Assembly (NCBI GenBank): GCA_043721315.1
Contig: JAYSQZ010000026.1
Span: 1-64,000, forward strand
DNA length: 64,000 nucleotides
Source: Elstera sp043721315
GTDB lineage: Bacteria > Pseudomonadota > Alphaproteobacteria > Elsterales > Elsteraceae
Reading direction: 5' to 3'
Part shown: piece by piece, positions 1 through 7,777 of the stretch
How the letters are laid out: every line of letters begins with the position of its first letter
Position numbering within the stretch: the first letter of the stretch is position 1
The notes under the pieces: generated by a model
Database searches by the model: none
What the model was told of the DNA's origin: nothing
What the model saw: only the letters and a program-made list of their open reading frames with translations
Translations under genes and position numbers: made by a program

Positions 1-293
1 GTGGGCAGGTTGATCATAACCATCCCGGCTTGGGCGTTCCGTTTGAAGTGGGTTGCATACTTTAGCGAGCTGGTGCAAATGCCCGACGATAGGCCGAATT
101 CGGTATCATTGGCGACGGCAAGGGCCTCCTCGTAATTCTTCAGTGGACCAAGCGGGGAACGCTGCATGGGCTGCCGAGATGGCGGCTTCAGCCTGAACCG
201 CATCGGCTTGGGCGTAGCGGCCTACGACATCCGCCAGATCGGAGGGGTTGATATTATCCTGTGCGCTGGTGGCCCGGCAAAAAATCTTTGCAT
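1..293 (-). pseudogene. Alpha-ketoglutaric semialdehyde dehydrogenase remnant (internal deletion, frameshifts)
   Basis: Reading leftward from the ATG at 293, the first codons give MQRFFAG, the usual opening of this aldehyde dehydrogenase family. A frame change follows, and the second frame reads NINPSDLADVVGRYAQAD and then AAFPAW, the family's N-terminal 40-50 residues. Directly after this, in a third frame, comes KNYEEALAVANDTEFGLSSG and then YATHFKRNAQAGMVMINLP, which belongs near residue 390-440 of a normal protein of about 480 residues. The middle of the enzyme, including the catalytic Glu and Cys, is therefore gone, and the copy runs off the left edge. The intact enzyme oxidises 2-oxoglutarate semialdehyde in the last step of oxidative uronate and hydroxyproline breakdown. 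Family assignment is by recalled motifs and is firm for the superfamily, a little less so for the exact substrate. Confidence 0.8.
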
Positions 294-339
294 CAGGAAC
301 GTGATTAGGGTTAAACAAGAACAAACGGGGAGAGTACCC

Positions 340-975
340 ATGTCCGACGCATTGTCTGCCGAGGCCAGCGCCGAAATCAGCGCAGCGGTGACGCGCGTGA
401 TCGAGGCCGACCCGCCGCCGCATGTTTTGGCGGCTGAGTGGCTGGAAACGCCGCTTGGTCCGATGCTCGCCGTTGCCGGGGTAGGGGGACTGCATGTGCT
501 GGAGTTCGTGGACCGAGACATCCTGTCGCGGGAACTTAGCCGCGTGCGGCGGGAGATAGGTGGTATCGCCTTCACGCCGCATCCGGTGCTGACGATGCTT
601 GCCATGCAACTCGCCGCTTATTTCACCGGACAGAGGGCGGCTTTCGATGTGCCGTTGCGCCCCTTGGGAAGCACCTTTCATCAATCGGTTTGGGCCGAAC
701 TGCGGCACATCCCGGCGGGGACTACAGAATCCTATAAGGCGCTTTCGATCCGCATGGGGAAACTTAGCGCCATTCGCGCGGTGGCGCAGGCTAATGGCGC
801 GAACCCGATTGCGATTCTGGTGCCCTGCCATCGCGTCATTGGGGCCGATGGCAAGCTGGTCGGCTACGGCGGCAAACTGTGGCGTAAGCGCTGGCTGCTC
901 AATCACGAACGACATTTCACCCCAGCCCCTGATTTGGAGACAGAGAATAATGGCTTCCTTCCTGGCTTACGCTAA
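340..975 (+). CDS. ogt: Methylated-DNA--protein-cysteine S-methyltransferase (Ada/Ogt type)
   Basis: A 211-residue suicide repair protein that moves alkyl groups from O6-alkylguanine or O4-alkylthymine onto its own cysteine. The DNA-binding and active-site core spans about residues 110-195: an HQSVWAELRHIPAGTT helix region, then VPCHRVIG with the acceptor Cys at residue 163, and the closing YGGKLWRKRWLLNHE helix. Residues 1-30 look like the tail of the helix-turn-helix domain found in fused Ada-type proteins, so this may be a shortened relative of such a fusion. The ATG at 340 is chosen because the purine-rich GGGGAGAG lies just upstream and the longer frame runs into the aldehyde dehydrogenase remnant. 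It overlaps the next gene by 26 bases, so the two are probably co-transcribed. Confidence 0.9.
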   Translation: MSDALSAEASAEISAAVTRVIEADPPPHVLAAEWLETPLGPMLAVAGVGGLHVLEFVDRDILSRELSRVRREIGGIAFTPHPVLTMLAMQLAAYFTGQRAAFDVPLRPLGSTFHQSVWAELRHIPAGTTESYKALSIRMGKLSAIRAVAQANGANPIAILVPCHRVIGADGKLVGYGGKLWRKRWLLNHERHFTPAPDLETENNGFLPGLR

Positions 976-1717
976 GGCTTTCCGCGCGCTGCACCAACCC
1001 GGCACTCCGCTGGTTTTGACCAATATTTGGGACGTGGGCAGCGCCAAAGCGGTAGCTGCCGCAGGCGTTCCCGCACTCGCCACCGGCAGTTGGGGTGTTG
1101 CCGCCGCCCAAGGTTATGCTGATGGCGAAACCTTGCCGTTGGAGGCGGTTCTGGTGTTGATCCGTACCATTACGGCGGCGGTTTCGCTGCCCCTTACCGT
1201 CGATCTTGAAAGCGGTTACGGCGAGACACCCACTCAGGTTTACGCGACCATAGCCCAAGCATTGGCGGCGGGAGCCATCGGTTTCAACCTTGAAGATAGT
1301 CTGCCGGGCACCGCCACTCTGCGCGACCCTGCGGAGCAAGCCGCCCGCTATGCCGCCGCCCGCCGTGCGGCTGACGATGCAGGCGTGCCCGCCTTTATCA
1401 ACGCCCGCACCGATGTTTTCTTCGCAACCCCTGCCGACCGACACGGGCCAAATCAAATTGCCGACGCCTTGGCACGTGCGCAGCTTTATGCAAAGGCGGG
1501 GGCCGATGGGATTTTCGTCCCCGGCCTTGCCGATGCAAGCCTGATTGAGGCCTTCACCAAAGCCTCGCCGCTGCCGGTCAATATCATGGCGACCGAGAGC
1601 ACACCGCCGCGCGCGACCTTGGCCGCCTTGGGTGTCGCCCGAATCAGTCACGGGGCCAACCCTTACCGCAAGGCGATAGCTTTCCTGACGGATCTGGCGA
1701 CAGATCACCAAGCCTAA
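950..1717 (+). CDS. Isocitrate lyase/PEP mutase family protein
   Basis: A 255-residue single-domain TIM-barrel protein of the isocitrate lyase/phosphoenolpyruvate mutase superfamily, which makes or breaks C-C or P-C bonds next to a carboxylate with Mg2+. Visible family landmarks are VLTNIWDVGSA near the N-terminus, the metal-binding stretch TVDLESGYGE at about residue 85, NLEDS at about 112, and INARTDVF at about 150. The KKCGH loop of true isocitrate lyases is not present, so it belongs to the short, poorly characterised branch (oxaloacetate hydrolase, carboxyvinyl-phosphonate or methylisocitrate-lyase-like enzymes). The exact substrate cannot be given. GGAG stands 10-15 bases before the ATG, and the start lies inside the alkyltransferase gene. 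It ends convergently with the broken uronate dehydrogenase, the two reading frames overlapping by 4 bases. Confidence 0.85.
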   Translation: MASFLAYAKAFRALHQPGTPLVLTNIWDVGSAKAVAAAGVPALATGSWGVAAAQGYADGETLPLEAVLVLIRTITAAVSLPLTVDLESGYGETPTQVYATIAQALAAGAIGFNLEDSLPGTATLRDPAEQAARYAAARRAADDAGVPAFINARTDVFFATPADRHGPNQIADALARAQLYAKAGADGIFVPGLADASLIEAFTKASPLPVNIMATESTPPRATLAALGVARISHGANPYRKAIAFLTDLATDHQA

Positions 1718-2437
1718 TCCTGCCGATCGTAATTCTGCGAACAGAACGGCCCACCTTGAAAGCGAACGGCAATATCGGTGGGGTCGCGCGGGTCGCCATT
1801 CGACAAAAGGGTGGCCGCGAACCGCTCGGCATTGTCCTTCGGTATCCAGGGTATGTATTTGGTTTTGCTATTGTCCCACCACGTCCGGTCGTTGGCTGAC
1901 GCGCCGTAGATGATCTCGAACCCGAGTTTTGGAGCCGCCAGGCAGGCTTCGAGCAGGCTCAGCAAATCCTCGAAGGCCAACCAAGTGGAAAGATGCCGGG
2001 CGTCTTTCGGCTCGGGAATCGAGGTGCCAATCCGCAGGCAGGCGATTTCCAGCCCGTGTTTATCGACGTAAAGGCTGGCGAGGTTCTCGCCAACGGCTTT
2101 GGAGACGCCGTAGAACCCATCGGGCTTCATCACCGACTCGGCGTCGAGCCGCGCTCCGGCTTCGTGAAAGCCGATGACATGGTTCGAGGAGGCAAAAACG
2201 ATACGCTTGACGCCGTTGAGTTTGGCTGCCTCGAAAACATTGTAGGTGCCGAGAATATTGGCGGATAGAACCCGGTGGAACGGCGCTTCTACCGACTGGC
2301 CGCTGAAGTGCAGGATAGCGCCCGCTTGTGCCACCATCCGTTCCACGGCAACGCCATCGGCTAAATCGCACTGAACGAAGGTTTCGCCCGGCAGAATATC
2401 CTCTATCGCGGCAACGTCGCTGCTGAGAAGACTGCCG
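1714..2437 (-). pseudogene. udh: Uronate dehydrogenase missing its NAD-binding N-terminus
   Basis: The reading frame carries most of a short-chain NAD-dependent epimerase/dehydratase-fold uronate dehydrogenase, which oxidises galacturonate or glucuronate to the aldarolactone. Visible are the catalytic region FASSNHVIGFHE, the YGVSK motif (Tyr and Lys of the active site) and the family tail WWDNSKTKYIPWIPKDNAE. What is absent is the first 30 or so residues with the glycine-rich GxxGxxG dinucleotide loop. Instead the frame begins at LLSSDVAAIEDILPGE, exactly where the start of an unrelated gene (ureA) has been joined on. The only start left in frame is a GTG at 2454, within the foreign segment, and an in-frame TGA lies three codons before it. 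Any product would lack NAD binding, so I call it a pseudogene. Confidence 0.8.
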
Positions 2438-2470
2438 TAGTTTGTCTTTTTCACGCGGGGTCAGGTTCAT
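2438..2470 (-). pseudogene. ureA: First 11 codons of urease gamma subunit, cut at a deletion junction
   Basis: The ATG at 2470 opens MNLTPREKDKL, the highly conserved beginning of urease gamma subunits. After the eleventh codon all resemblance stops and the sequence becomes uronate dehydrogenase in another frame. It directly follows the stop codon of a ureD-like tail, the normal ureD-ureA order. Together they show that a urease cluster once stood here and that a deletion or rearrangement joined it to udh. Confidence 0.75.
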
Positions 2471-2740
2471 CTAAACGCTCCAGACACGGGGTAACGGGCG
2501 GCCCATCAACAGCGGCGCGACACGGGCGAAAACCTGGGCCAGCGGCTCCAGCCGGTCGGCGATGCCGCGCACAATCAGCATATCATCCCAGGTGCTCGCG
2601 GCGATCCGGCAGGCGGAGTTTTCCAGTCTCATTCGCACGGGGCCGAGGAGATCCGCCGCGCCGGGCAGTACCGCCACCAGCACGCCCGTGACGCAATTCC
2701 CGCCCGCAATGCCGGGCCGAGTGAGGTGAGCGTCAATCCA
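2471..2740 (-). pseudogene. ureD: C-terminal remnant of urease accessory protein UreD
   Basis: The frame reads WIDAHLTRPGIAGGNCVTG, then a VLPGAADLL segment, then ASTWDDMLIVRG and finally GRPLPRVWSV before the stop. These are the typical final 90 or so residues of UreD, the chaperone that helps load nickel into urease. No start codon or N-terminal two thirds can be found: the frame continues upstream only into sequence beside the dctD stop at 2796. Identification rests on the tail motifs and is strongly supported by the ureA start that follows immediately. The upstream limit of recognisable homology is approximate. Confidence 0.65.
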
Positions 2741-2795
2741 GCATTCTGTCGCAATAACATCAAGTCTAAGCAGGTGTAGGATTGAGTTGGAAACA

Positions 2796-4136
2796 TCACG
2801 GCGTTACGAAATCCTGTCGTTCTAGGCCGTAGCGTAACATTTTTTCATTGAGGGTGCGGCGCGGTAGCCCAAGATCGGCCATGACAGCGGCAATCGCGCC
2901 CCGGTGGCGGTGCAGCGCGTCGAGGAGCAGGCGGCGTTCGAGGGCGTCCATCTGCACGTTAAGCGGTGCGCCGCCCGGCTGGACCGGGGCCGAGCCGGGG
3001 TCTAGCAGCGGTGGCAGGCCAAGGGCGAAGCGTTCGGCGCTATTCCGCAACTCGCGCACATTCCCCGGCCACGGATGCTGCCGAAGCTGGGCCGCCATCT
3101 CAGGGGAAACGGGCGGCAGCGCGCGGCGGTAAGACCGGGCTGCGCTGTCGGCAAAGCGCTGGAACAGCAGCAGAATATCCTCCTGCCGCGCCCGCAGCGG
3201 CGGAAGTTCGATTTCGGCCACGGCAAGACGATAATAAAGATCGGCCCGAAAGCTGGCCGTAGCGGTTAAGCGCTCTTTGGTGGCAGCAATCACCCGCAGA
3301 TCAATGGCGATGGGTTTGTGGGAGCCTAACCGTTCGATCACCCGCTCTTGCAACGCGCGCAGCAGCTTCACTTGCAGGGCCGCGCTCATGCTTTCGATTT
3401 CATCCAGAAACAGCGTGCCGCCTGTTGCATATTCGAGCTTGCCGATATGGCGGCTGGTTGCCCCGGTGAAGGCCCCGGCTTCGTGACCGAACAGCTCGCT
3501 CTCCGCCATGCTTTCCGGGATGGCCCCGCAGTTGAGGGCCACGAAGGGTTTTTTCGCGCGCGGGCTAAAATCGTGCAGGCAGCGGGCGACCAGTTCTTTC
3601 CCCGCGCCAGTCTCCCCCAGGATCAGCACACTGGCCGATGTGTTGGCCAGATCGGCGATCAACGTCCGCAGCCTGTCCATCACAGGAGTGCGCCCGACGA
3701 GCAGCGCTTCCATACCGGAGGCGGCGCTATGGTGCCGCAAGGCGCGGTTTTCGAGAACCAGGGCACGCTTTTCCAAGGCGCGCTTCACGGCCTCCAACAG
3801 TCGATCCGGCGCGAAGGGTTTTTCGATGAAATCATAGGCCCCGCGCCGCATCGCCGCGACCGCCATGGGAATATCGCCGTGCCCGGACATTAGAAGCACT
3901 GGTAGGTCAGCATCGCGCGTTAGCACCGCGTCGAGCAGTTGCACGCCGTCCATGCCGGGCATTTTAACATCGCTTATCAGAATGCCGGGAAAATCGGGGG
4001 TGAGGCGGTGGAGCACGGCCTCGGCTTCTGCGAGCGGTTCGGGGGATAATCCTGCCACCTCCAGCCATTGCGCGAGAGAATCGCGCACATCCGCCTCATC
4101 ATCGAGAATGAGAACCCGCGTTAACGGCTCAACCAT
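2796..4136 (-). CDS. dctD: Sigma-54-dependent response regulator, DctD type
   Basis: A 446-residue NtrC-class activator. Receiver domain at residues 7-120 with phospho-acceptor Asp56 (LISDVKMPG) and the KPF lysine; central AAA+ domain at about 143-370 with Walker A GETGAGKE at 174-181 and the sigma-54 contact loop GAFTGA at 221-226; C-terminal Fis-type helix-turn-helix ending RRTLNEKMLRYGL. It activates sigma-54 RNA polymerase by ATP hydrolysis after phosphorylation by the partner kinase. The ATG at 4136 is chosen because it overlaps the dctB stop by 8 bases and gives the normal receiver start MVEPLTRVLILDDE. The longer in-frame extension is not receiver-like. It is the last gene of the block that begins with the importer at 8748, so its likely target is the promoter at 8809-8824. 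Confidence 0.92.
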   Translation of the reverse strand: MVEPLTRVLILDDEADVRDSLAQWLEVAGLSPEPLAEAEAVLHRLTPDFPGILISDVKMPGMDGVQLLDAVLTRDADLPVLLMSGHGDIPMAVAAMRRGAYDFIEKPFAPDRLLEAVKRALEKRALVLENRALRHHSAASGMEALLVGRTPVMDRLRTLIADLANTSASVLILGETGAGKELVARCLHDFSPRAKKPFVALNCGAIPESMAESELFGHEAGAFTGATSRHIGKLEYATGGTLFLDEIESMSAALQVKLLRALQERVIERLGSHKPIAIDLRVIAATKERLTATASFRADLYYRLAVAEIELPPLRARQEDILLLFQRFADSAARSYRRALPPVSPEMAAQLRQHPWPGNVRELRNSAERFALGLPPLLDPGSAPVQPGGAPLNVQMDALERRLLLDALHRHRGAIAAVMADLGLPRRTLNEKMLRYGLERQDFVTP

Positions 4137-5892
4137 GCGGCACTTCCCCCGTGCAAGGCAGGCGCAGCGTGAAGCGCGCTCCGGTTTTGGGGCTTGCGCG
4201 ATTTTCCACCGTGAGCGTGCCGCCCATTTCTTCCACAATTCCCTTCGAGACGACCAAGCCTAACCCTAAGCCGTGGCCGGGCGGCTTTGTGGTGAAAAAT
4301 GGCGTGAACAGACGCGGCAGTATGTCTGCGGCAAAACCGGGGCCGCTATCGGTGAGCGTGAGCACGGCGCTATTGTCCTCTGCCCGCGCTTCAATCTCCA
4401 AACGCCGATCGTCTTGGTCGGCCATCGCATCCAAGGCATTGCTGATAAGGTTGACCAGAACCTGTTCCAGCCGAACATCGTCGCCTTGCGCGGTTAGGGC
4501 GTCGGGTACGGCAAGATCAATGTGGGTTTCTTCCAGCTTCAGGCGGTTTTCGAATAAGGCCAGGGCGTTGCCCACTGCGAGGCGCAGGGGCAGGGCCGCT
4601 TGTTGGGGCGGGCTTTTACGGGCGAAGCGCTTCAGATGCTGAGTGAGGCCGGAAATGCGGGCGATCAGCACTTCCATCCGCGCGATATTGCCCTGAACCT
4701 TGGCCTCCTCCCCCCGCTCCAGCAGCAGGCGGGAGGCGGCGAGATAGGTTTGCAGGGCGGCCAGCGGCTGATTGATCTCATGGGCCAGCGCTGCCGACAT
4801 TTGCCCCAAGGCCGCGAGCTTGCTGGCTTGCACTAAATCTTCTTGCGCTGCGCGTAAATCGGCTTCGGTGCGCGTGCGCTCTGCTATTTCGCGCTCAAGC
4901 TGGCGATTGGTTTCTGCAAGCGCCAGCGCGCGGCGGGCAGCAACCGATTGGTCGGCATAAAGCGCCAGTAGCGTGAGAATAACGATCCCGGCGCTCACCA
5001 ATAATCCTGCGGTCCAGGCGGCAGTGCGCGGCGCGCCCAAATCGGTGACGAGATGTAGCGTCCAGCCGTGATCTGCAAGCTCGACCGATTGGCGCAGCAG
5101 CAGCGGGCCTGAGGCCGTTTCCCGCGCTAGGGTGTTGAACCCCGACACATGGATCAGCGGCGGCGGACCAATCGGGTACTGGGCGTACTGCTGGGAGCGG
5201 CTAACCTCCGCCCGCACTGCCGGATCGAGCGGGGTAAGCGCCCGATAAGTCCACTCCGCCCGACTGCTGAGAAAAATAATCCCGCGTCCATCGGTGAGCA
5301 GCAGAGTATCGCCCGATTTTTGCCAGTCGCGCGCAATGTCCTCCAGTTCCACTTTGGCGGCAACAACGCCCAAGGGGGAGCCGCTACCATCATTGACGCG
5401 CGCTGCCAGAAAATAGCCGGGCTGGCCTGTGGTGATGCCAACGCCATAATAACGCCCGCGCCCCGCCTGCATCGCATCGGTAAAATAGGGGCGGAAGGCG
5501 TAGCTTTGCCCAACGAAACTGCCGGGCGTTTGCCAATTGCTCGCGGCCAAAGTGAGGCCAGTATAATCCATTACGTAGAGCGCCGCGATGCTGACTTCCC
5601 CAGCAAGTCGCTCTAGCGCGTGATTAACCGCGTCAATCGCTGGGCCGGTTGACGCGACAAGTAGGCTTCGCATATCGCCGCTATGGGCCAACGCATAGGG
5701 GAGAGCATCGTAGCGGGCGATGGCGGCGTGCAGGTTGAGGGCGTAGAGATCAAGCCGATGCTGCCCCGCCTCGGTCAAATCCCGAAACACCCGCGCTTCG
5801 ACAAAATGCCCCGCCAGCCCGCCGCCAAGCGTGGCTGTAAGCAGCCCAATCATGGCGCCCAGGGTTGGGGCGAGGCGGCGTCGGTGCGCCAT
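4129..5892 (-). CDS. dctB: Membrane sensor histidine kinase, DctB type
   Basis: A 587-residue sensor kinase. One membrane helix lies at about residues 10-30 and a second at about 292-312; the 260 residues between form a periplasmic double-Cache (PDC) sensor, with the SFVGQSYAFRPYFTDAMQ and GRYYGVGITTGQPGYFLAARV stretches typical of DctB, the C4-dicarboxylate sensor. A short coiled linker follows, then the HisKA box with phospho-His371 (ALAHEINQPL), and the ATPase domain with NLISNALDAM, DSGPGF and GHGLGLGLVVSK. It phosphorylates the DctD-type regulator with which it overlaps by 8 bases. No dctA or dctPQM transporter is next to it; its upstream neighbours (25 bases away) are a NitT/TauT ABC importer, so the ligand could be that importer's substrate and need not be a C4-dicarboxylate. 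Confidence 0.9.
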   Translation of the reverse strand: MAHRRRLAPTLGAMIGLLTATLGGGLAGHFVEARVFRDLTEAGQHRLDLYALNLHAAIARYDALPYALAHSGDMRSLLVASTGPAIDAVNHALERLAGEVSIAALYVMDYTGLTLAASNWQTPGSFVGQSYAFRPYFTDAMQAGRGRYYGVGITTGQPGYFLAARVNDGSGSPLGVVAAKVELEDIARDWQKSGDTLLLTDGRGIIFLSSRAEWTYRALTPLDPAVRAEVSRSQQYAQYPIGPPPLIHVSGFNTLARETASGPLLLRQSVELADHGWTLHLVTDLGAPRTAAWTAGLLVSAGIVILTLLALYADQSVAARRALALAETNRQLEREIAERTRTEADLRAAQEDLVQASKLAALGQMSAALAHEINQPLAALQTYLAASRLLLERGEEAKVQGNIARMEVLIARISGLTQHLKRFARKSPPQQAALPLRLAVGNALALFENRLKLEETHIDLAVPDALTAQGDDVRLEQVLVNLISNALDAMADQDDRRLEIEARAEDNSAVLTLTDSGPGFAADILPRLFTPFFTTKPPGHGLGLGLVVSKGIVEEMGGTLTVENRASPKTGARFTLRLPCTGEVPHG

Positions 5893-5917
5893 TTCGGCTA
5901 CTCTCCCCCTTGTGTGG

Positions 5918-6754
5918 CTAATCCGTCGTCAGGCCGCGTTCCTCATCGACTGAAAACCGCCGTTGTTCTTCCATCACCATATCAGCGATCTGGCGTTTCA
6001 GGTGATTGAACTCGGGCGCATTGGTGTCGCGCGGGCGTGGCAGATCTAACGGAATATCGGCTTTGATCGTGCCGGGCCGGTAGGTCATGACGACCACTCG
6101 GTCGGCGAGATAGATTGATTCTTCGATGGAGTGAGTAACGAAGATGATGGTCTTGCCTGTCGCCTGCCAAATCCGCAGCAACTCGTCTTGCAAGGAGCGG
6201 CGGGTTAGGGCGTCGAGTGCGCCGAAGGGTTCATCCATCAGCATAATCGGCGGATCGAGCGCCAGCACGCGCGCAATCGCCACCCGCTGCCGCATCCCGC
6301 CGGATAGATCCTTCGGGTAGCGGTCGCGGAACTCGGTTAGGCGCAGCATCTCCAGCAGGCTATCGACACGCTCTTTAATTTTTGCTTTCGGCCAGCCTTT
6401 GATGTCGAGGCCGAAGGCGATATTGCGGGCAACGCTCATCCACGGGAATAGGGCGTATTCTTGGAACACCATACCGCGATCCGGCCCCGGTTCGCGCACG
6501 GTCTGCCCAAACGCATCAATCTCGCCCGCCGACGGCAGGGCAAACCCGGCAATCGCGTTCAGCAGGGTCGATTTCCCGCAGCCAGAGGGGCCGAGCAGGC
6601 AGACGAACTCCCCCGCATTCACGATAAGATCAATATCCTTCAGCGCCACCACCTCGCGTGCGCCAGTTTTGAAGATTTTCTGAACCTGCCGCACAGTCAC
6701 GGCGGCGGTTTTTGGATGCGGCATCTCGACGGACGCCAAGCGGGGAGCGGTCAT
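5918..6754 (-). CDS. ABC transporter ATP-binding protein (NitT/TauT family)
   Basis: A 278-residue cytoplasmic ATPase of the nitrate/sulfonate/taurine importer family (SsuB, TauB, NrtD). Walker A is GPSGCGKST at about residue 56, the Q-loop sits in VFQEYALFPW, the signature motif is LSGGMRQR, Walker B is IMLMDEPFGALD and the switch histidine is in FVTHSIEE. It powers the permease coded 14 bases upstream in the same direction. The C-terminal tail is of normal length for the family. The substrate cannot be read from the ATPase; sulfonates, nitrate, aromatic acids and other small anions are all used by this family. Confidence 0.92.
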   Translation of the reverse strand: MTAPRLASVEMPHPKTAAVTVRQVQKIFKTGAREVVALKDIDLIVNAGEFVCLLGPSGCGKSTLLNAIAGFALPSAGEIDAFGQTVREPGPDRGMVFQEYALFPWMSVARNIAFGLDIKGWPKAKIKERVDSLLEMLRLTEFRDRYPKDLSGGMRQRVAIARVLALDPPIMLMDEPFGALDALTRRSLQDELLRIWQATGKTIIFVTHSIEESIYLADRVVVMTYRPGTIKADIPLDLPRPRDTNAPEFNHLKRQIADMVMEEQRRFSVDEERGLTTD

Positions 6755-6768
6755 TCTGGTTTGTTTTC

Positions 6769-7587
6769 CTAATCGTTGACGCCGCGATGCCAGCGCAGCA
6801 AATGGCGGTTGAGGCGGCTCATCGAGGTGTCGATGGCAAGGCCCAAGAGGCCAATGCTGATCATCCCGGCGATGATTTTGTCGGACCAGAGGAACTCGCG
6901 GGCTTCGAGAATGCGGTAGCCGAGGCCGCTATTCACCGCGATCATCTCGGACACGATCACGACGATAAAGGCCGTGCCGACGCCAATTCGCATCCCCGTT
7001 AGAATATAGGGGGTCGCGGCAGGCAACATGACGCGCCAGAACAGCGTGAGCTTTCCCGCACCCAAATTCCGGGCGGCGCGGATGTACAGCCCATCGACAT
7101 GGCGCACCCCGGCAATCGTATTCATCAGCACAGGGAAGAACGCGCCAATGCTAATCAAAAACACCGCTGGCGGGTCGCCAAGCCCAAACCACAGGATTGC
7201 CAGCGGAATATAAGCAATCGGCGGGATCGGGCGCAGCACCTGCACGAGCGGATCGAACAGCCGATAAATGCGCTCATCGGCCCCCATCAACAGGCCAAGC
7301 GGTAAGGCCAGCCCCGTGCCGATAGCAAAGCCCGCGACCACGCGGTACAGGCTGGCGGTAGCATCGGACCAAAGCTCGCCCGACAACATCCACAGAAAGT
7401 AAGAATGACCTTCAAGTAAAGGCTCGCCCGGCAAGGCATAGGCGATCCATTTCTGTAAAACCGCGAGTGGGGCGGGCAGAATAATCGGGTTTACCCAACC
7501 GGCGGTGGCAACAAAATGCCACAGCAGCAGCAGCGTTAAGGGCACAAGCGCCCCCTGTACGCTGGAGAACAGCGTTTTTAAGTTCAT
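6769..7587 (-). CDS. ABC transporter permease (NitT/TauT family)
   Basis: A 272-residue inner-membrane protein with about six hydrophobic segments and the binding-protein-dependent transport signature in the NLGAGKLTLFWRVMLPAATPYILTGMRIGVG region (about residues 180-210), the EAA loop that docks on the ATPase. It matches the SsuC/TauC/NrtB group in length. The gene lies 14 bases before the ATPase gene but is separated from the binding-protein gene by 186 bases containing a mosaic repeat and a 36-bp palindrome, so its expression may be lower than that of the binding protein. Confidence 0.92.
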   Translation of the reverse strand: MNLKTLFSSVQGALVPLTLLLLWHFVATAGWVNPIILPAPLAVLQKWIAYALPGEPLLEGHSYFLWMLSGELWSDATASLYRVVAGFAIGTGLALPLGLLMGADERIYRLFDPLVQVLRPIPPIAYIPLAILWFGLGDPPAVFLISIGAFFPVLMNTIAGVRHVDGLYIRAARNLGAGKLTLFWRVMLPAATPYILTGMRIGVGTAFIVVIVSEMIAVNSGLGYRILEAREFLWSDKIIAGMISIGLLGLAIDTSMSRLNRHLLRWHRGVND

Positions 7588-7656
7588 GACGAAAGCTCCT
7601 GAAACGGGGCCGGGAAGCGCTGCTTCTCCGGCCCTTTCATGGGATGATTGGGCTAT

Positions 7657-7741
7657 TTAGCCCTCGCCGCCAGGTGCGTTTGACGCGCCAAGCGCTTGGC
7701 CGGGCGCATCCGCGCCCTTGGCCGCCGCCGCAATGGTGGCT
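7657..7741. repeat. Mosaic intergenic repeat, copy 1
   Basis: The gap between the binding-protein and permease genes contains TTAGCCCTCGCC (7657-7668), then TTTGACGCGCCAAGCGCTTGG around 7680-7700 with self-complementary character, then CGGGCGCATCCGCGCCC and TTGGCCGC (7701-7725). The same blocks, in different order and orientation, recur at 15061-15120 and 60340-60430. It looks like a non-coding palindromic element similar in style to REP/BIME sequences; no protein is coded in it. Confidence 0.65.
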
Positions 7742-7777
7742 TTAGGGCAGCAAACGACTAGTCGTTTGCTGCCCTAA
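7742..7777 (-). terminator. Perfect 36-bp palindrome at the end of the binding-protein gene
   Basis: The palindrome TTAGGGCAGCAAACGACT and its exact reverse complement meet at 7759/7760. It includes the stop codon of the binding-protein gene. As RNA it can form an 18-bp stem with almost no loop. No long U-run follows, so it may act less as a terminator than as a 3' stabiliser that keeps binding-protein mRNA more abundant than permease mRNA. Confidence 0.6.

Noticed and set aside
106..915. Long minus-strand frame of 269 codons over the alkyltransferase gene
   Set aside because: Only its last 50 or so codons resemble a protein (the aldehyde dehydrogenase remnant); the rest is antisense of the alkyltransferase.
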